Part shown: piece by piece, positions 10,384 to 20,928 of the stretch
How the letters are laid out: the number at the start of each line of letters is the position of its first letter
Position numbering within the stretch: the first letter of the stretch is position 1
Assembly: GCA_032871835.1 (NCBI GenBank)
Contig: CM065299.1
Coordinates: forward strand, 44,714,706 to 44,778,705
Origin: Dipteronia dyeriana
Taxonomy: Eukaryota > Streptophyta > Magnoliopsida > Sapindales > Sapindaceae
Reading direction: 5' to 3'
DNA: 64,000 nt
Translations under genes and position numbers: made by a program
The notes under the pieces: model-generated
What the model was told of the DNA's origin: nothing
Database searches by the model: none
Seen by the model: the letters and a program-made list of their open reading frames with translations, nothing else

Positions 10384-11228
10384 ATGTCTTCTGCTTTACT
10401 ACAAATTCTTGCAAACAATAAATTAACTGGTGATAACTACACTATGTGAAAACTTAATCTTAATGCAATATTGGTCACTAAAGACCTCTAGTTTGTTCTT
10501 AAGGAGGAATGTCCTCCAGTGCCTGCTGCCAATGCCTCGTAACGAGTTCGTGAGGCATACTAGAGATGGGTCTCATATGATGAGAAACTCTGAACATATC
10601 TATTGGCTTCTATGAAAGACGTGCTTGTCACAAAGTACAAAACAATGATTTCACGTTCAAAATTATGGAGTCTTTGCAAGCTATGTTTGGGCAGCCCTAA
10701 GAGTAAAAGTGACACAAAACTGTTGGTTATGCTATGCTCGCTTGTATGAAGGAAGGCACATCAGTTTGGGAACATGTCCTGAGCATAATGTCCTATTTCA
10801 ACATGGTAGAAGTCAATGATGGGGTCATTGATGAACCCAGTCAAGTGAGCATCATACTGACGACTATTCCAAAGAGTTTTAATTAGTTTAAAAACAACTA
10901 CGGGATGAACAAGTTAAGGTTCAGTATCACACAGTTGCTCAAAGAGCTCACTACCTTTGAGTCCTTGACAAAGGACAACAAGGGCAAGACCGGTGAGGCA
11001 ATTGTTGGCAAACCATCTTCCTCCAATAATAAGAAGAGGAAATGGTATGTTGGAAAGGTGAATGGTATGCCCAAGCCCAAGAAAGCCCAATAAAGCCTAA
11101 GGCAAGAGGAAGTCCAAGATAGGCAAATATGATTTACTTGTTCTAGAATCGTGTTTAGTGGAAGATGATTCTTCACTTTGGATAGTTGATTCGGGGGCTG
11201 CTAACCGTGTTTGTTCTTCACTATAGTG
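10384..11228 (+). pseudogene. gag: gag-protease of A2
   Basis: Copia-type Gag (UBN2-like) joined to the protease. ATG at 10384 gives MSSALLQILANNKLTGDNY, matching the gag start of A (53418, minus). Stops and frameshifts occur from about 10447. Recognisable blocks are NKLRFSITQLLKELTTFES (about 10906) and the Lys-rich tail NNKKRKWYVGK ... KPKPKKAQ (about 11020-11090). The protease loop is seen as LWIVDSGA at 11178-11201, where the next Asn-Arg is a change from the Thr-Asn of A. As in A, there is no CCHC zinc knuckle between the Lys-rich tail and the protease. The protease is cut at about 11228 by solo LTR G. Confidence 0.75.
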
Positions 11229-11404
11229 TGTTAGCATTAATTTCATATCAAAATGTTGTTTACTTGTAATGATTTAGTTGTTTAGATTCATGATGATTCA
11301 AGCTTCAAAGAAGGATGAACAACAAGTCAAAGAAAGTTCTAAGTCTTCAAAGAGAAAGGATGCAATTCGGTTCTACAAAGGTATACTAAGACCTTATCTT
11401 TCGC

Positions 11405-11523
11405 TTACAAGGCTTAGGCACACACACAATTCATACATTTGTGTCCCTGCATCGTCGTGCACCATTATAGGCACACACATACAATTCATTCATATGTGTC
11501 CCTGCATCGTTGTGCACCATGTA
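11405..11523 (+). repeat. Short tandem duplication in LTR G
   Basis: Two copies of about 53 bp, AGGCACACACA(x)AATTCAT ... TGTGTCCCTGCATCGT(C/T)GTGCACCAT, at about 11414-11466 and 11469-11520. The C LTR has one copy (about 32915-32955, reverse complement). Confidence 0.7.
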
Positions 11524-11972
11524 TAACACATTCACACACTTGAAGATGAATGCTCATGCATTGGTATGGAAATAACAGGTTTTGGTAAATGCATGATTGA
11601 AGACTATCTCTATATAGTTTGCATTCTAGTATGAATTGTGTTTGTGTGTGTATATGTTTGTATAACATGGTTATTGAACTTGAATTTAGTCTTAAATAAT
11701 TCTTGATTGAGTTCCGGTCATTTCGGTTACTCATACTATTGATTTCAAGTTTTTAGTCAAAATATACTACACTTTCAACTCATATTGATTGTCTTCGTAT
11801 TCATATATCGTGTCAAATTATTATTTTCTGGGTTGAGTATCTTATATGTCCACATGTGAGAGTTATGGTTTGTAATCCACAAACAGATTTGAATTCCAAG
11901 TTTTGAGATCGGAGAACGGTCGAAGAACGCAAGGGGAGCGCGCGAGGAAAAGAAGTGCAACCAAGCACTCTT

Positions 11973-12040
11973 TCCCGAGATGGTGCGTGGACATCTCGGG
12001 ACAGAATGCTTGCTGCCCCGAGATTCCCACATGCCATCTC
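11973..12040 (+). repeat. Pair of GC-rich hairpins in LTR G
   Basis: Hairpin 1: TCCCGAGATG (11973-11982), 9-nt loop, CATCTCGGGA (11992-12001), perfect 10-bp stem. Hairpin 2: GAGATT, 9 nt, CATCTC at 12020-12040. They start 43 nt apart. The C LTR has the same pair at 32409-32429 and 32453-32473. Confidence 0.75.
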
Positions 12041-13050
12041 AGGCAGCAGGCATGCTTGGTGCTCTAAAGGGTAGTTTGGTCATTCTTGCTTCATTCTTTT
12101 TCCTCTCCTTTATATTCTCCTTCCCTCTCACATTTCATTCTAAGGAGAAATTCAAACTAGTGTGCAGAAATTTTCTCTCTACATTTTCTCACCTTTCAAA
12201 CACAATAACTTCTTCATTTGAACTCCGATTTGAGTGATTAAAAGTTGAGAGTGTTTTTATATTCATCCTCCATCTTTTCTCTAAAGGTTTGAGTGAGTTT
12301 TGTTGCTTTTTTTGGAGTCTAATCACACAAAAATTGGACTGTACCTAAATCAACTAAGGTATTGATTTTCTCTCAAAGTTTTCTTTTAAAACTTGGTCAA
12401 TTGCCTTGGGTTTTCTTCTTCAACTTATATATATGTATTTTGAGTGTTTTGATTTGAGTTTTGAACTCTTTTAAAGCCAGGTTGAGTTTCAATTGAAATC
12501 ATACATGTTGAGTTAGGTTTTGATTTTGCCTATGTTTTCACATGTTTGAGATTGTGTTATGCTAGCTTAGATTCTAGGACTATTTGATGATCTTTGATTG
12601 ATTGATTTTTGTGAAAAATAGTTCCTCACATGTATTAGGCACTCTTGGCCGAATTCTCACATCAATACATGTGCTTATGTTCTTTTGAGCTATTCATGTG
12701 TTTTGTTGAATCTATGAATAGGAATATGCTCTAGAACTTTAGCTTAAATCTAAATGACTTTGTCATATGATTTTAGCATGTTTGTTGTTTATGTGATTTA
12801 AACCTGATCTTGTGATTTATTGAACATATCTTAGTACTCAAGTTTAGATATATGCATGTATCTAGGTTGTGATTAATGTTGAACATATTTTACATGATCT
12901 AGATTGATTATACATGCATGATTGACTAGACTACATGTGACTTGTGCATTCATGCTGATGTCTAGTATTTTCCATAGGATGTGTTGATCATAGCATTCTA
13001 TGTTACGTGCTTGTTTGTGTTTAGCATTCATGATCACCTAGATGCCTTAT

Positions 13051-13347
13051 GAGAAGGAAGTCTTGACAATAGGTGTGAGACTTATGCTGTTGAGCAAGTA
13101 AGTTTTGGCAAGAGGTGTGAGACCTTGGATTGTCAAGCAAGGAAGTCTTGGCTAGAGTCGGGAGGACTCGGATAGTCGAGCAAGAAGTCTTGCCTAGGGT
13201 CGTGAGGATCTGGATAGGTGAGCGAGAAAGTCTTGACTAGAGTCAGGAGGACTCTTATAGTTGAGCAAGAAGTCTTGCCTTGGATCGTGAGGACCCAGTA
13301 AGGTGAGCGAGGAAGTCTTGACAAGAGGTGTGAGGCCTCAGATTGTT
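13051..13347 (+). repeat. Seven-copy minisatellite, period about 42.5 bp, in LTR G
   Basis: Unit of the form GAGCAAGGAAGTCTTG + CTAGAGTCGGGAGGACTCGGATAGTC. Copies begin at about 13051, 13092, 13134, 13178, 13220, 13263 and 13305; the next partial start is at 13348. Units alternate between GAGCAAGAAG and GAGCGAGGAAG types, hinting at a higher-order 85-bp unit. The C LTR (about 31770-31850) has a shorter relative. Confidence 0.85.
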
Positions 13348-13772
13348 GAGCATTAGGGCGACATCTTCATGAGTAGGATATGAGGGTTGTTTCTAGGTGA
13401 AGAGGTCATTTGAGAGATTGTACTTGTCTTATCTACTAGTGGATTTTGTTTGCCGGTGGCTGTTAGCCCGAGGATGTTCCCTCTTCGGAGGTTTACCACG
13501 TTATATCTTGTGTCAACTTCTCTCTATCCCTATCTCTCTAGTATTTGTATTTGTTATTTGAATACTATGGATAGAACTCTTTATGTAAGTTGACTTCCTT
13601 TCTATAATATAGATTGTGTATGTGTTACAATTACTTGTTTGCATCACACTTTACTTGTTTTACATATTGATTAAGTGTCTTTAATTAACATATATAATGT
13701 GATACAAACAATCTAGAGGGACAAACTTTTGTTTGTTTCTAAGGGAGTCAAAAAAGGTGTCTAACCTATTCA

Positions 13773-13789
13773 CCCCCCCCCCCCCCCCC
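13773..13789 (+). repeat. Poly-C run at the LTR G end
   Basis: Seventeen C in a row after CTAACCTATTCA. LTRs of this family end in a shorter C-run, so this one has expanded. Its length is a place for sequencing error. Confidence 0.8.
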
Positions 13790-13791
13790 TC

Positions 13792-14938
13792 TGTTAGGAT
13801 TATGCTCGATAGCAAGAGTGTAATATAGTAACTAACAATCATTTCATATGAATAAAGTGATTTCTAGTTTAACAAATCTTATAGCATTTATAGTTCACTT
13901 ATTATAATTGTCAAAAGTAAATAATCATAAGGTCAAAAGACTATGAGAAAAGAAGAATTGTTCATACATCTAGATATGTATAAGGTAGACACAATTCTTT
14001 AGTTAGTCTTGAATAATATTCACAACTTAAGATAGAAGGTTGAGCGCCTTTATCTTGTCAAAGTTGTAGATTCTTTTTCTAGCATTTGAGTGGGATCAAA
14101 TGTGTTATGATGAGTCTAAAATCATCAAAGTGTGGTGTCTTTGGGCAAAAGAATCTAGTGCACTGGGTGCATTGAATATGATCAAAATTAAATACTTTTT
14201 CTAGAACCTCAATGGATAAAAGTTTTCATTTGAAGACAATCAGAGAGTCTATCTCAATCCTGAGATAAATGATGGACTTATGGTTGCAAGTGTTATCATT
14301 TGAGCTATCAATGAGTACGATTATATAGCATAGCAAGAAAGAATTCTATGATGAAAATTTCGGCCATGCTAGGTAATTTTCAAGAGAGAATTTTGAGGGA
14401 GAAAAATTTAGTTTTTTGCTCTAGACAAAATTCGATCAACTCATAGATAAAAGATGTGGAATTCGGCCAAGGAGAAAAGAGAAATAGAGAGAGTTTTTGT
14501 TTTCTATAGTACACTAGTATCCCTTACATCAAAAGGGTTTTGTGTACAACATCGAATCAAGGTTCACGCGAGTTTCAATCAAATTGATTTATAATTCACA
14601 AGTGACCGGACGTTTTTGGATTTTTCTCTTGGAGGATATTTGTAACTAACAAAGAAAAGATTTTGTTTTGTCTCCATCCTCAGGAATACAATTTAAAGAA
14701 AGGGAGCCCACACACCTAGGTGATTCACGTTCGTGATGGGATTGGAAGATCTTACGGAATCAATTCGGCGCTTGTTCAATCGTCACTTGAAAAAGGTACG
14801 ATACTTTTATATGCGTCAATTAATCTAGGGTTAAGGTTCTCGTTGCATAAAAGGGATTTTTATTTATTTATACGCAAACCCTAATTTTTGTTTTTTTTAA
14901 CATGCTTCTGTTGTGTTTTGAACCCATTTTTCCCTACA
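13792..14938 (+). repeat. 5' LTR of E
   Basis: 1147 bp, TGTTAGGATTATGCTCG ... CCATTTTTCCCTACA. Lacks about 1.1 kb present in the B1 3' LTR (between AGCATAG at 14327-14333 and the TTTCGGCCATG that follows). The same gap exists in the 3' LTR of E, so it predates this insertion. Confidence 0.9.
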
Positions 14939-14940
14939 AT

Positions 14941-14955
14941 TGGTATCAGAGGCAG
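14941..14955 (+). promoter_or_regulatory. Primer-binding site of E
   Basis: TGGTATCAGAGGCAG, two bases after the LTR. Matches the 3' end of initiator tRNA-Met except for one base in the family-standard TGGTATCAGAGC. Confidence 0.85.
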
Positions 14956-16317
14956 GTTGTACCCTTGATTAATTAATGTATGTGTTCGTGAATCTTTTTC
15001 TTTTTATTGTATATATGCATGTTTTAGAAAGAGATGACAATCTAGGTATTCACATATATATTTACATTGGAATGTATGAATATATATATGTTTTATATGT
15101 GGTTTGTTATTTGCTCAATTTTGGTCCTAGAATTTCAATGTAATTTTGTTTTGGGATTGTAACAAGAAGGGTGGTCTATTATTGCCATAATTTCCTTCTT
15201 GGTAGTTGCTAAGTTTTTTTTTATATTTTTGTTGTTGTAATATATATAAAAAAAACTGCATATTTTATTATGTAAATTCTTCTGTAATACATTCAAGTTT
15301 CGAAGACTCGATGGTATGAAGAATTAGGAGCAACCAGAACTAGTTTGGGACTGTGCCAGCCGTAACAACAAATGTGTGTGCGAAGTGCACGCAGCCACAT
15401 TTGTTGTGGCATGGGCTGCGCACGTCAGCCCTTTTGGTAGCCATGGGCTGCTCATGGCAGCCCTTTATGGGTTTGTGGCATGCGCACACCCATGGGTAAG
15501 GGCGAGGGGTGCGCACGCCCATGGGAGGTAGCAGACGGAGTCCGAACAACGAAGGTTGCGTGAAGACTTGTTCGCCAAGAAAGGAATACTTGTATTCCAA
15601 GATATATGTAATTTACTTGTTTTTCAAGGATGCACCAAAATTGTAGCTATTTATATTTTTTTAAAATATTGCAATGTTTGTCATTGTTTGATAACATGTC
15701 ATATAGAGTAGGAGTGCCACTCATATATCTCTTTTAGTATGAACATGCATTGAATGGTTTAAGTATCTAAATTGACATCTAGATAACTTGGTAAATCATT
15801 CATTGGAATTCGATCACACGCCTTAAACAATTGAGTGGGAGAAGGTGTTTTTGGAAAACCTACGACCTCCAAGTTTAGTTGAGCTTTATGTTTCGTGAAT
15901 AATATCCCAAGAGGTATTCATGAATGGAATTTAGCAAGATACTTCCTTACAAGGATAGGCTAGACAATTAGCCCAAATGATATCTACTCCCAGAGGAGGG
16001 ATATTCGTGAGGGATTATATTAAAGGTTGATAACTTGGTAACACACTCAATGTGAGTTTATTAATATCCTCCCAAGAGTTCTTGTTAATAAAATCACAAG
16101 GCTAAAATTGAAAACGTTGGTTGTTATGTTAACAATTAGGTGGGACGTAGTCCAACTAGTAAATATTGCGATCTCCCAAAGAAGGCGTGACATTTATGGG
16201 TGTTGGATCACCGTTGAATTTTTAAGATTGAATTATTTCATTTAATTCAAGATAAATATTTAAAAGTGCTTAATCATGATTATTTACTTATATAATTTTT
16301 TTTATTAAAAAGAAATC
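14956..16317 (+). other. Leader of E with a GC-rich block
   Basis: Untranslated region before gag. It is AT-rich except 15350-15560, where GC rises sharply and short palindromic words recur (CCATGGG, TGCGCAC, GGCAGCCC). The minus strand is open there for 86 codons (15600-15340). B1 has the homologous block at 45960-46190, also open on the minus strand. The last 500 bp (15800-16300) are conserved with B1, including ATTGAGTGGGAGAAGGTGTTTT. Confidence 0.7.
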
Positions 16318-16794
16318 ATGACCCCATCCCTAATCAATATCCTAAAAGATAATACTTTAACTGATGATAATTATGTCACATGGAAAAAGGAATATTGGGT
16401 TGTTGTTGCAAGTTGACAAGTATAAGTTCTTTTTGTATATTCCTTAACTGCGAAACTAATGAATCTACTCAGGAGCAAAGAGATGAGTATCAGTAGTGGA
16501 AGTCTTTAGATGAGATGGCTAAATGTACGTTACATTATGGCCATCATCTCCAACGTGTTGCAACAGCAACATGAAGGAATGAAGACTGCTGCCAATATTA
16601 TAATGTCTCTTGACAGGGATTCATATGATTGGTAAAGTTGCTACTGTTAAGACCCGTTAGAAGGTCAAGAAACAACAGAGGAAAAAGCAACTTGGGCCTT
16701 CTTAGAAAGGGACCAACAAAGTAACCAAGATCAAAGGGAAGTGTTTCCTTTGTGGTTGGGTTGAAGGAATGGACTGAATAAGAATGAATTCAAC
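16318..16794 (+). pseudogene. gag: gag remnant of E
   Basis: ATG 16318 gives MTPSLINILKDNTLTDDNY, the same start as B1 (46948). Frame is lost after about 25 codons. A central part (about 330 bp compared with B1) is deleted near 16615. The end keeps KGKCFLCG (about 16734-16757), the first half of a CCHC zinc knuckle, which is then fused to the pre-integrase region. The knuckle end and the whole protease active site are gone. No functional capsid can be made. Confidence 0.75.
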
Positions 16795-18050
16795 TTGCAT
16801 TTTGGCAATGGAGCGTTGGTGTCTACTAGTGTAGTGGGAGATATTAGAATCAATTTAGATTCTAGTAGGCATTTAGATTTAATAGACGTTTATTATGTAC
16901 CTCAATTCAAGAGTAATTTAATTTCAGTTTCTTGTTTAAATAAATTTGGTTATTCGGTTACTTTTAATAAAGCTTTTATTATTAGTAAGAATGACAAATT
17001 TATTTGTAAAGGTACATTGGAAAACGGTTTATTCTATTTGCATGAAAATATCTCTCACTTGTTAGACACTGAATCAACGGAACCTAATCATAAAAGAGTA
17101 AAATTATCAAAAGATGAAACATACCTATGGCTTTTGCGCTTAGGTCATATTAACCTTAATAGAATTAAAAGATTGGTAAGTGATGAACCTCTAAGTGACT
17201 TAAAGGTTGATGATCTACCAACTTGTGAATCTTGTTTGGAAGGTAAAAGACCAAAAGGTCATTTACGACTAAAGGCGCAAGAGCCATCGAATGTTTAGGA
17301 TTGATACACACTGATGTGTGTGGACCTATAAGCATTCAAGCTAGAGGTGGATATGAGTACTTCATCACTTTCATGGATGATCACTCAAGATTTAGCTATG
17401 TGTATCTCATGAGACATAAGTCGGATGCTTTTGATATGTTCAAAGCATTTAAAGATGAAGTAGAAAATCAACTTGAGAAACGCATAAAAATCTTGAGGTC
17501 CAATCATGGTGGAGAATATCTATCTGGTGAGTTTCAACAATATCTTATTGACAATGGAATAATTTCTCAGTTTTATGCACCAGGCATACCTCAAAAAAAT
17601 GGGGTGGCAGAAAGGAGAAATAGAACTCTTTTGGATATGGTTAGGTTTATGTTGAGTTATTCAACGCTCCCTAGTTCTTTTTGGGGATATGCTTTACAAA
17701 CTGCCTTGTATATTATAAACGATGTACCATCTAAGTCGGTTCCTAAAACACCGCATGAGTTGTTGACCGGGCGAAAGCTTAGTTTACAACACTTAAGGAT
17801 ATTTGGATATCCTGCACATGTGTTAAAAGGAAAGACAGAAAAGATGGAGTCTCGTTCAGAAACATGCATATTTGTAGGGTATCCAAAAGGAACAAAAGGA
17901 TATTATTTTTATAGTCCTTCAGATCTTAAAGTATTTGTTTCGACAAATGCCAAATTTCTAGAAGAGGACTATATGAATAATTTTGTGCCTAAAAGTAGAA
18001 TTGTCCTAAATGAGCTTTTTGGAGATACAATTCCACAAGAGGTTTCGTAA
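16795..18050 (+). pseudogene. Integrase of E, catalytic Asp replaced by Asn
   Basis: Pre-integrase and integrase. 16795-17298 holds LVSTSVVGDIRIN, then the zinc-finger region [14 protein letters not shown] ... CESCLEGK; the first His of the usual LWH is Leu here. A stop at 17296 separates it from the core (17301-18050, 249 codons): first Asp in HTDVCGP, the second site reads LRSNHGGEY (Asn at residue 68 for Asp; B1 keeps Asp), and the Glu is in [10 protein letters not shown]-terminal motifs [32 protein letters not shown] and NAKFLEEDY are typical for copia. The core frame is long and clean, yet the Asn should abolish strand transfer. Confidence 0.85.
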
Positions 18051-18200
18051 CCAAGCCCAATTGTAAGTTCCATACCAACACAAGATCAATATTCTACCAT
18101 ACCTCGTCGTAATGGAAGGGTTGTTAGACAACCCGATAGATACATCGGTCTAGGAGAATCTGTAGAGATTCTTTCGGACGATGATGATCCCTATAAGTAC

Positions 18201-19743
18201 ATGGAAGCAATGGAAGCAATGGAAGATGTTGATTGTTTCCATTGGCAAAAGGCAATGCAATCGGAAATTGAATCTATGTTCAAAAACAAAGTTTGGTCTC
18301 TTGTAGACTTACCTAATAGGATAAAACCCATCGGGTGCAAGTGGGTATACAAGAGGAAAAGAGGAATGGATGGTAAGGTGGAAACCTTTAAAGCTAGATT
18401 GGTAGCTAAAGGTTATACACAGAAAGAAGGTATCGATTATGAAGAAACCTTCTCTCATATGGCCATGCTTAAATCCATTAGGATACTCTTATCCATTGCG
18501 GCATCTCTAGACCTAGAGATTTGGCAAATGGACGTCAAGACAGCATTCCATATTGGAAGTCTTGATGAAAGTATCTATATGATGCAACCAGAAGGATTCA
18601 TTGAAAAAGGTCAAGAGGAAAGGGTATGCAAGTTGTAAAGATCCATATATGGATTGAAGCAAGCATCCAAATCCCGGAACATAAGGTTTGATCAAGCTGT
18701 AAAAGGTTTTGAATTTATTCAAAACCTTGATGAACCTTGTGTATACAAAAGGATTAAAGGCGACAACTTGGTTTTCCCAGTTCTTTACATTGATGATATA
18801 CTACTCATCGGAAACGATGTAGGTGTATTGACATCAATAAAAGAATGGTTAGCAAAACAATTTGATATGAAGGACTTAGAAGAAACAAGTTATATTCTTG
18901 GTAGCCAAGTCATAAGGGATAGAAAGAATATAACGATTGTATTATCCCAAGCTTCATACATAGATAAAATTTTGTCTATGTTTTCCATGCAAGATTCCAA
19001 GAAAGGTATGTTACCTTTCAGACATGGAATCAAACTTTCTAAGGAACAAGTTCCTAAGAGTGAGGATGAAGAGCAATTCATGAGTGTGGTTCTATGCATC
19101 GGCAGTTGGAAGTCCCATGTATGTAATGCTCTGCACTAGACCAGATATTTGTTTTGTTGTGGGCATAGTTAGCAGGTTTCTATCGAAGCCTGTTCCTGAT
19201 CACTGGACGACAGTCAAGCATATTTTCAAGTATCTTAGGAGAACGAGAGATTATATACTTGTATTCTCTAGAGGGGATTTAATTTCCATTGGGTATACAG
19301 ATTCTGATTTTCAGTCAGATTCTGACTCAAAGAGATCAACATCAGGATCTGTGTTTACAATTGGAGGAGGGGCAGTCATATGGAGGAGTATCAAGCAATC
19401 TTGTATTGCTGATTCCACCATGGAAGCTGAGTATGTTGCCGCATGCAAGGCTGCTAAAGAGGCTGTTTGGCTCCACCAATTCCTGATTGACTTGGAAGTG
19501 GTTTCTGATGCGAATAAGCAAATCACTATCTATTGTGACAATGGTGGAGCAGTGGCTAATTCGAGAGAACCACGAAGTCATAAGAGAGGGAAACACATTG
19601 AAAAAAAGTATCACCTTCTAAGGGAAATTGTGTATAGGGGTGACGTGACGATTACCAAGATCGCGTCAGCGGAAAATCTAGCAGATCCCTTTACAAAGGC
19701 TCTTCCTAAAAAAAGTTTTGATGGGCATCTAGAAAACATATAG
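18201..19743 (+). pseudogene. Reverse transcriptase and RNase H of E
   Basis: RT (RVT_2) starts in the linker (WQKAMQSEIESMFKNKVW), with CKWVYKRKRG, KARLVAKGYTQKEGIDY and QMDVKTAF. A stop at 18636-18638 falls in the thumb region. It continues with RSIYGLKQASK, the catalytic YIDD in LYIDDILLIGND (about 18784-18820) and the rest to about 19085, where a frameshift leads into RNase H (19084-19743). There TDSDFQSD, STMEAEYVAA and YCDNGGAVA give the Asp, Glu and Asp of the active site, followed by KHIEKKYHLLREIV and the end LADPFTKALPKK. One stop and one frameshift separate it from an open frame. Confidence 0.9.
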
Positions 19744-19770
19744 AAGAAAGATATGACACATTTGCTATAG

Positions 19771-19784
19771 AGCAAGTGGGAGAT
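19771..19784 (+). promoter_or_regulatory. Polypurine tract of E
   Basis: AGCAAGTGGGAGAT directly before the 3' LTR start TGTTAG. The same tract precedes the LTRs at 43447 and 49159. Confidence 0.9.
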
Positions 19785-20906
19785 TGTTAGCAATCGTTTC
19801 ATATGAATAAAGTGATTTCTAGTTTAACAAATCTTATAGCATTTATAGTTTAGTTATTATAATTGTCAAAAGTAAATAATCATAACGTCAAAAGACTATG
19901 AGAAAAGAAGAGTTGTTCATACATCTAAATATGTATGAGGTAGACACAATTCTTTAGTTAGTCTTGAATAATATTCACAACTTAAGATAGAAGGTTGGGC
20001 GTCTTTATCTTGTCAAAGTTGTAGATTCTTTTGCTAGCATTTGAGTGGGATCAAATGTATTATGATAAGTCTAAAATCATCAAAGTGTGGTGTCTTTGGG
20101 CAAAAGAATCTAGTGCACTGGGTGCATTGAATATGATCAAAATGAAATACTTTATCTAGAACCGTCAGTAGATAAAAGTTTTCATTTGAAGACAATCAGA
20201 GAGTCTATCTCAATCCTGAGATAAATGATGGACTTATGGTTGCAAGTGTTATCATTTGAGCTATCAATGAGTATGATTATATAGCATAGGAAGAAAGATT
20301 CTATGATGAAAATTTCGGCCATGCTAGGTAATTTTCAAGAGATAATTTGGCATAGCAAGAGAGAATTTTGAGGGAGAAAAAATTAGTTTTTTGCTCTAGA
20401 CAAAATTTGATCAACTCATAGATAAAGGGTGTGGAATTTGGCCAAGGAGAAAAGAGAAAAAGAGAACGTTTTTGTTTTCGATAGTACACTAGTATCCCTT
20501 ACATCAAAAGGGTTTTGTGTACAACATCGAATCAAGGTTCACGCGAGTTTCAATCAAATTGATTGATAATTCACAACTGACCGGATATTCTTGGATTTTT
20601 CTCTTGGAGGATATTTGTAACTAACAAAGAAAAGATTTTGCTTTGTCTCCATCCTCAGGAATACAATTTAAAGAACGGGATCCTACACTCCTAGGTGATT
20701 CACGTTCGTGATTGGATTGGAAGATCTTGCGGAATCAATTCGGCGCTTATTCAATCGTCACGAGAAAAAGGTATGACACTTTTATATACGTCAATTAATC
20801 TTGGGTTAAGGTTCTCGTTGCATAAAAGGGATTTTTTTTTTATATGCAAACCCTAATTTTTTTTTTAACATGCTTCCGTTGCGTTTTGAACCCGTTTTTC
20901 CCTACA
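19785..20906 (+). repeat. 3' LTR of E
   Basis: 1122 bp. Begins TGTTAGCAATCGTTTC: compared with the 5' LTR, about 38 bp after TGTTAG are missing (deletion between short TTA/AAC repeats). About 25 bp are added at about 20340-20365, a copy of the neighbouring GCATAGCAAGAGAGAA. Ends CCCTACA. Confidence 0.9.
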
Positions 20907-20928
20907 CTCTCTAGGTTAGCCTTGAGCA

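Larger units (their letters stand above)
13792..20906 (+). mobile_element. Ty1/copia element E (B family), complete with both LTRs
   Basis: 5' LTR 13792-14938, PBS 14941, leader, gag remnant, IN, RT, RNase H, PPT, 3' LTR 19785-20906. It sits inside solo LTR G near its 3' end. Flanking pentamers are CCCTC (13787-13791) and CTCTC (20907-20911), four of five matching, next to a C-run. Both LTRs are collinear with few differences by eye apart from indels, so it is one of the younger insertions. Gag and protease are badly damaged and one integrase Asp is changed, so it is not autonomous now. Same family as B1 (39421-51413), but with LTRs half as long. Confidence 0.9.
11229..20928 (+). mobile_element. 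Solo LTR G (Sire-like copia family), split by element E
   Basis: LTR sequence runs 11229-13791 and resumes at 20907-20928 after element E, about 2.58 kb in total. It opens TGTTAGCATTAATTTC and closes CTAGGTTAGCCTTGAGCA. It resembles the C 3' LTR (31311-33150, reverse complement) in its start, the CA-rich words with GTGTCCCTGCAT, paired hairpins, a GTTTGCCGGTGGCTG block, TTTACCACGT, and the end AACCTATTCACCCCC. No internal region follows, so it is a solo LTR in the protease of A2. The A2 sequence resumes at about 20929-20950. I could not find a clear target-site duplication, and about 10 bases of A2 seem missing. Confidence 0.65.

Noticed and set aside
11201..11228. TAACCGTG(T/C)TTGT word at both edges of LTR G (11204 and 20931) as a long target duplication
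   Set aside because: Copia elements make 5-bp duplications. The right-hand copy aligns poorly with the expected A2 continuation, so it may be chance or later rearrangement.
13051..13347. CRISPR-like spacing of repeats
   Set aside because: Units are contiguous diverged tandem copies without unique spacers, inside a plant LTR.
14941..14955. Possible tRNA gene
   Set aside because: Only the 3'-end complement of initiator tRNA-Met is present, which is the primer-binding site. No cloverleaf in the window.
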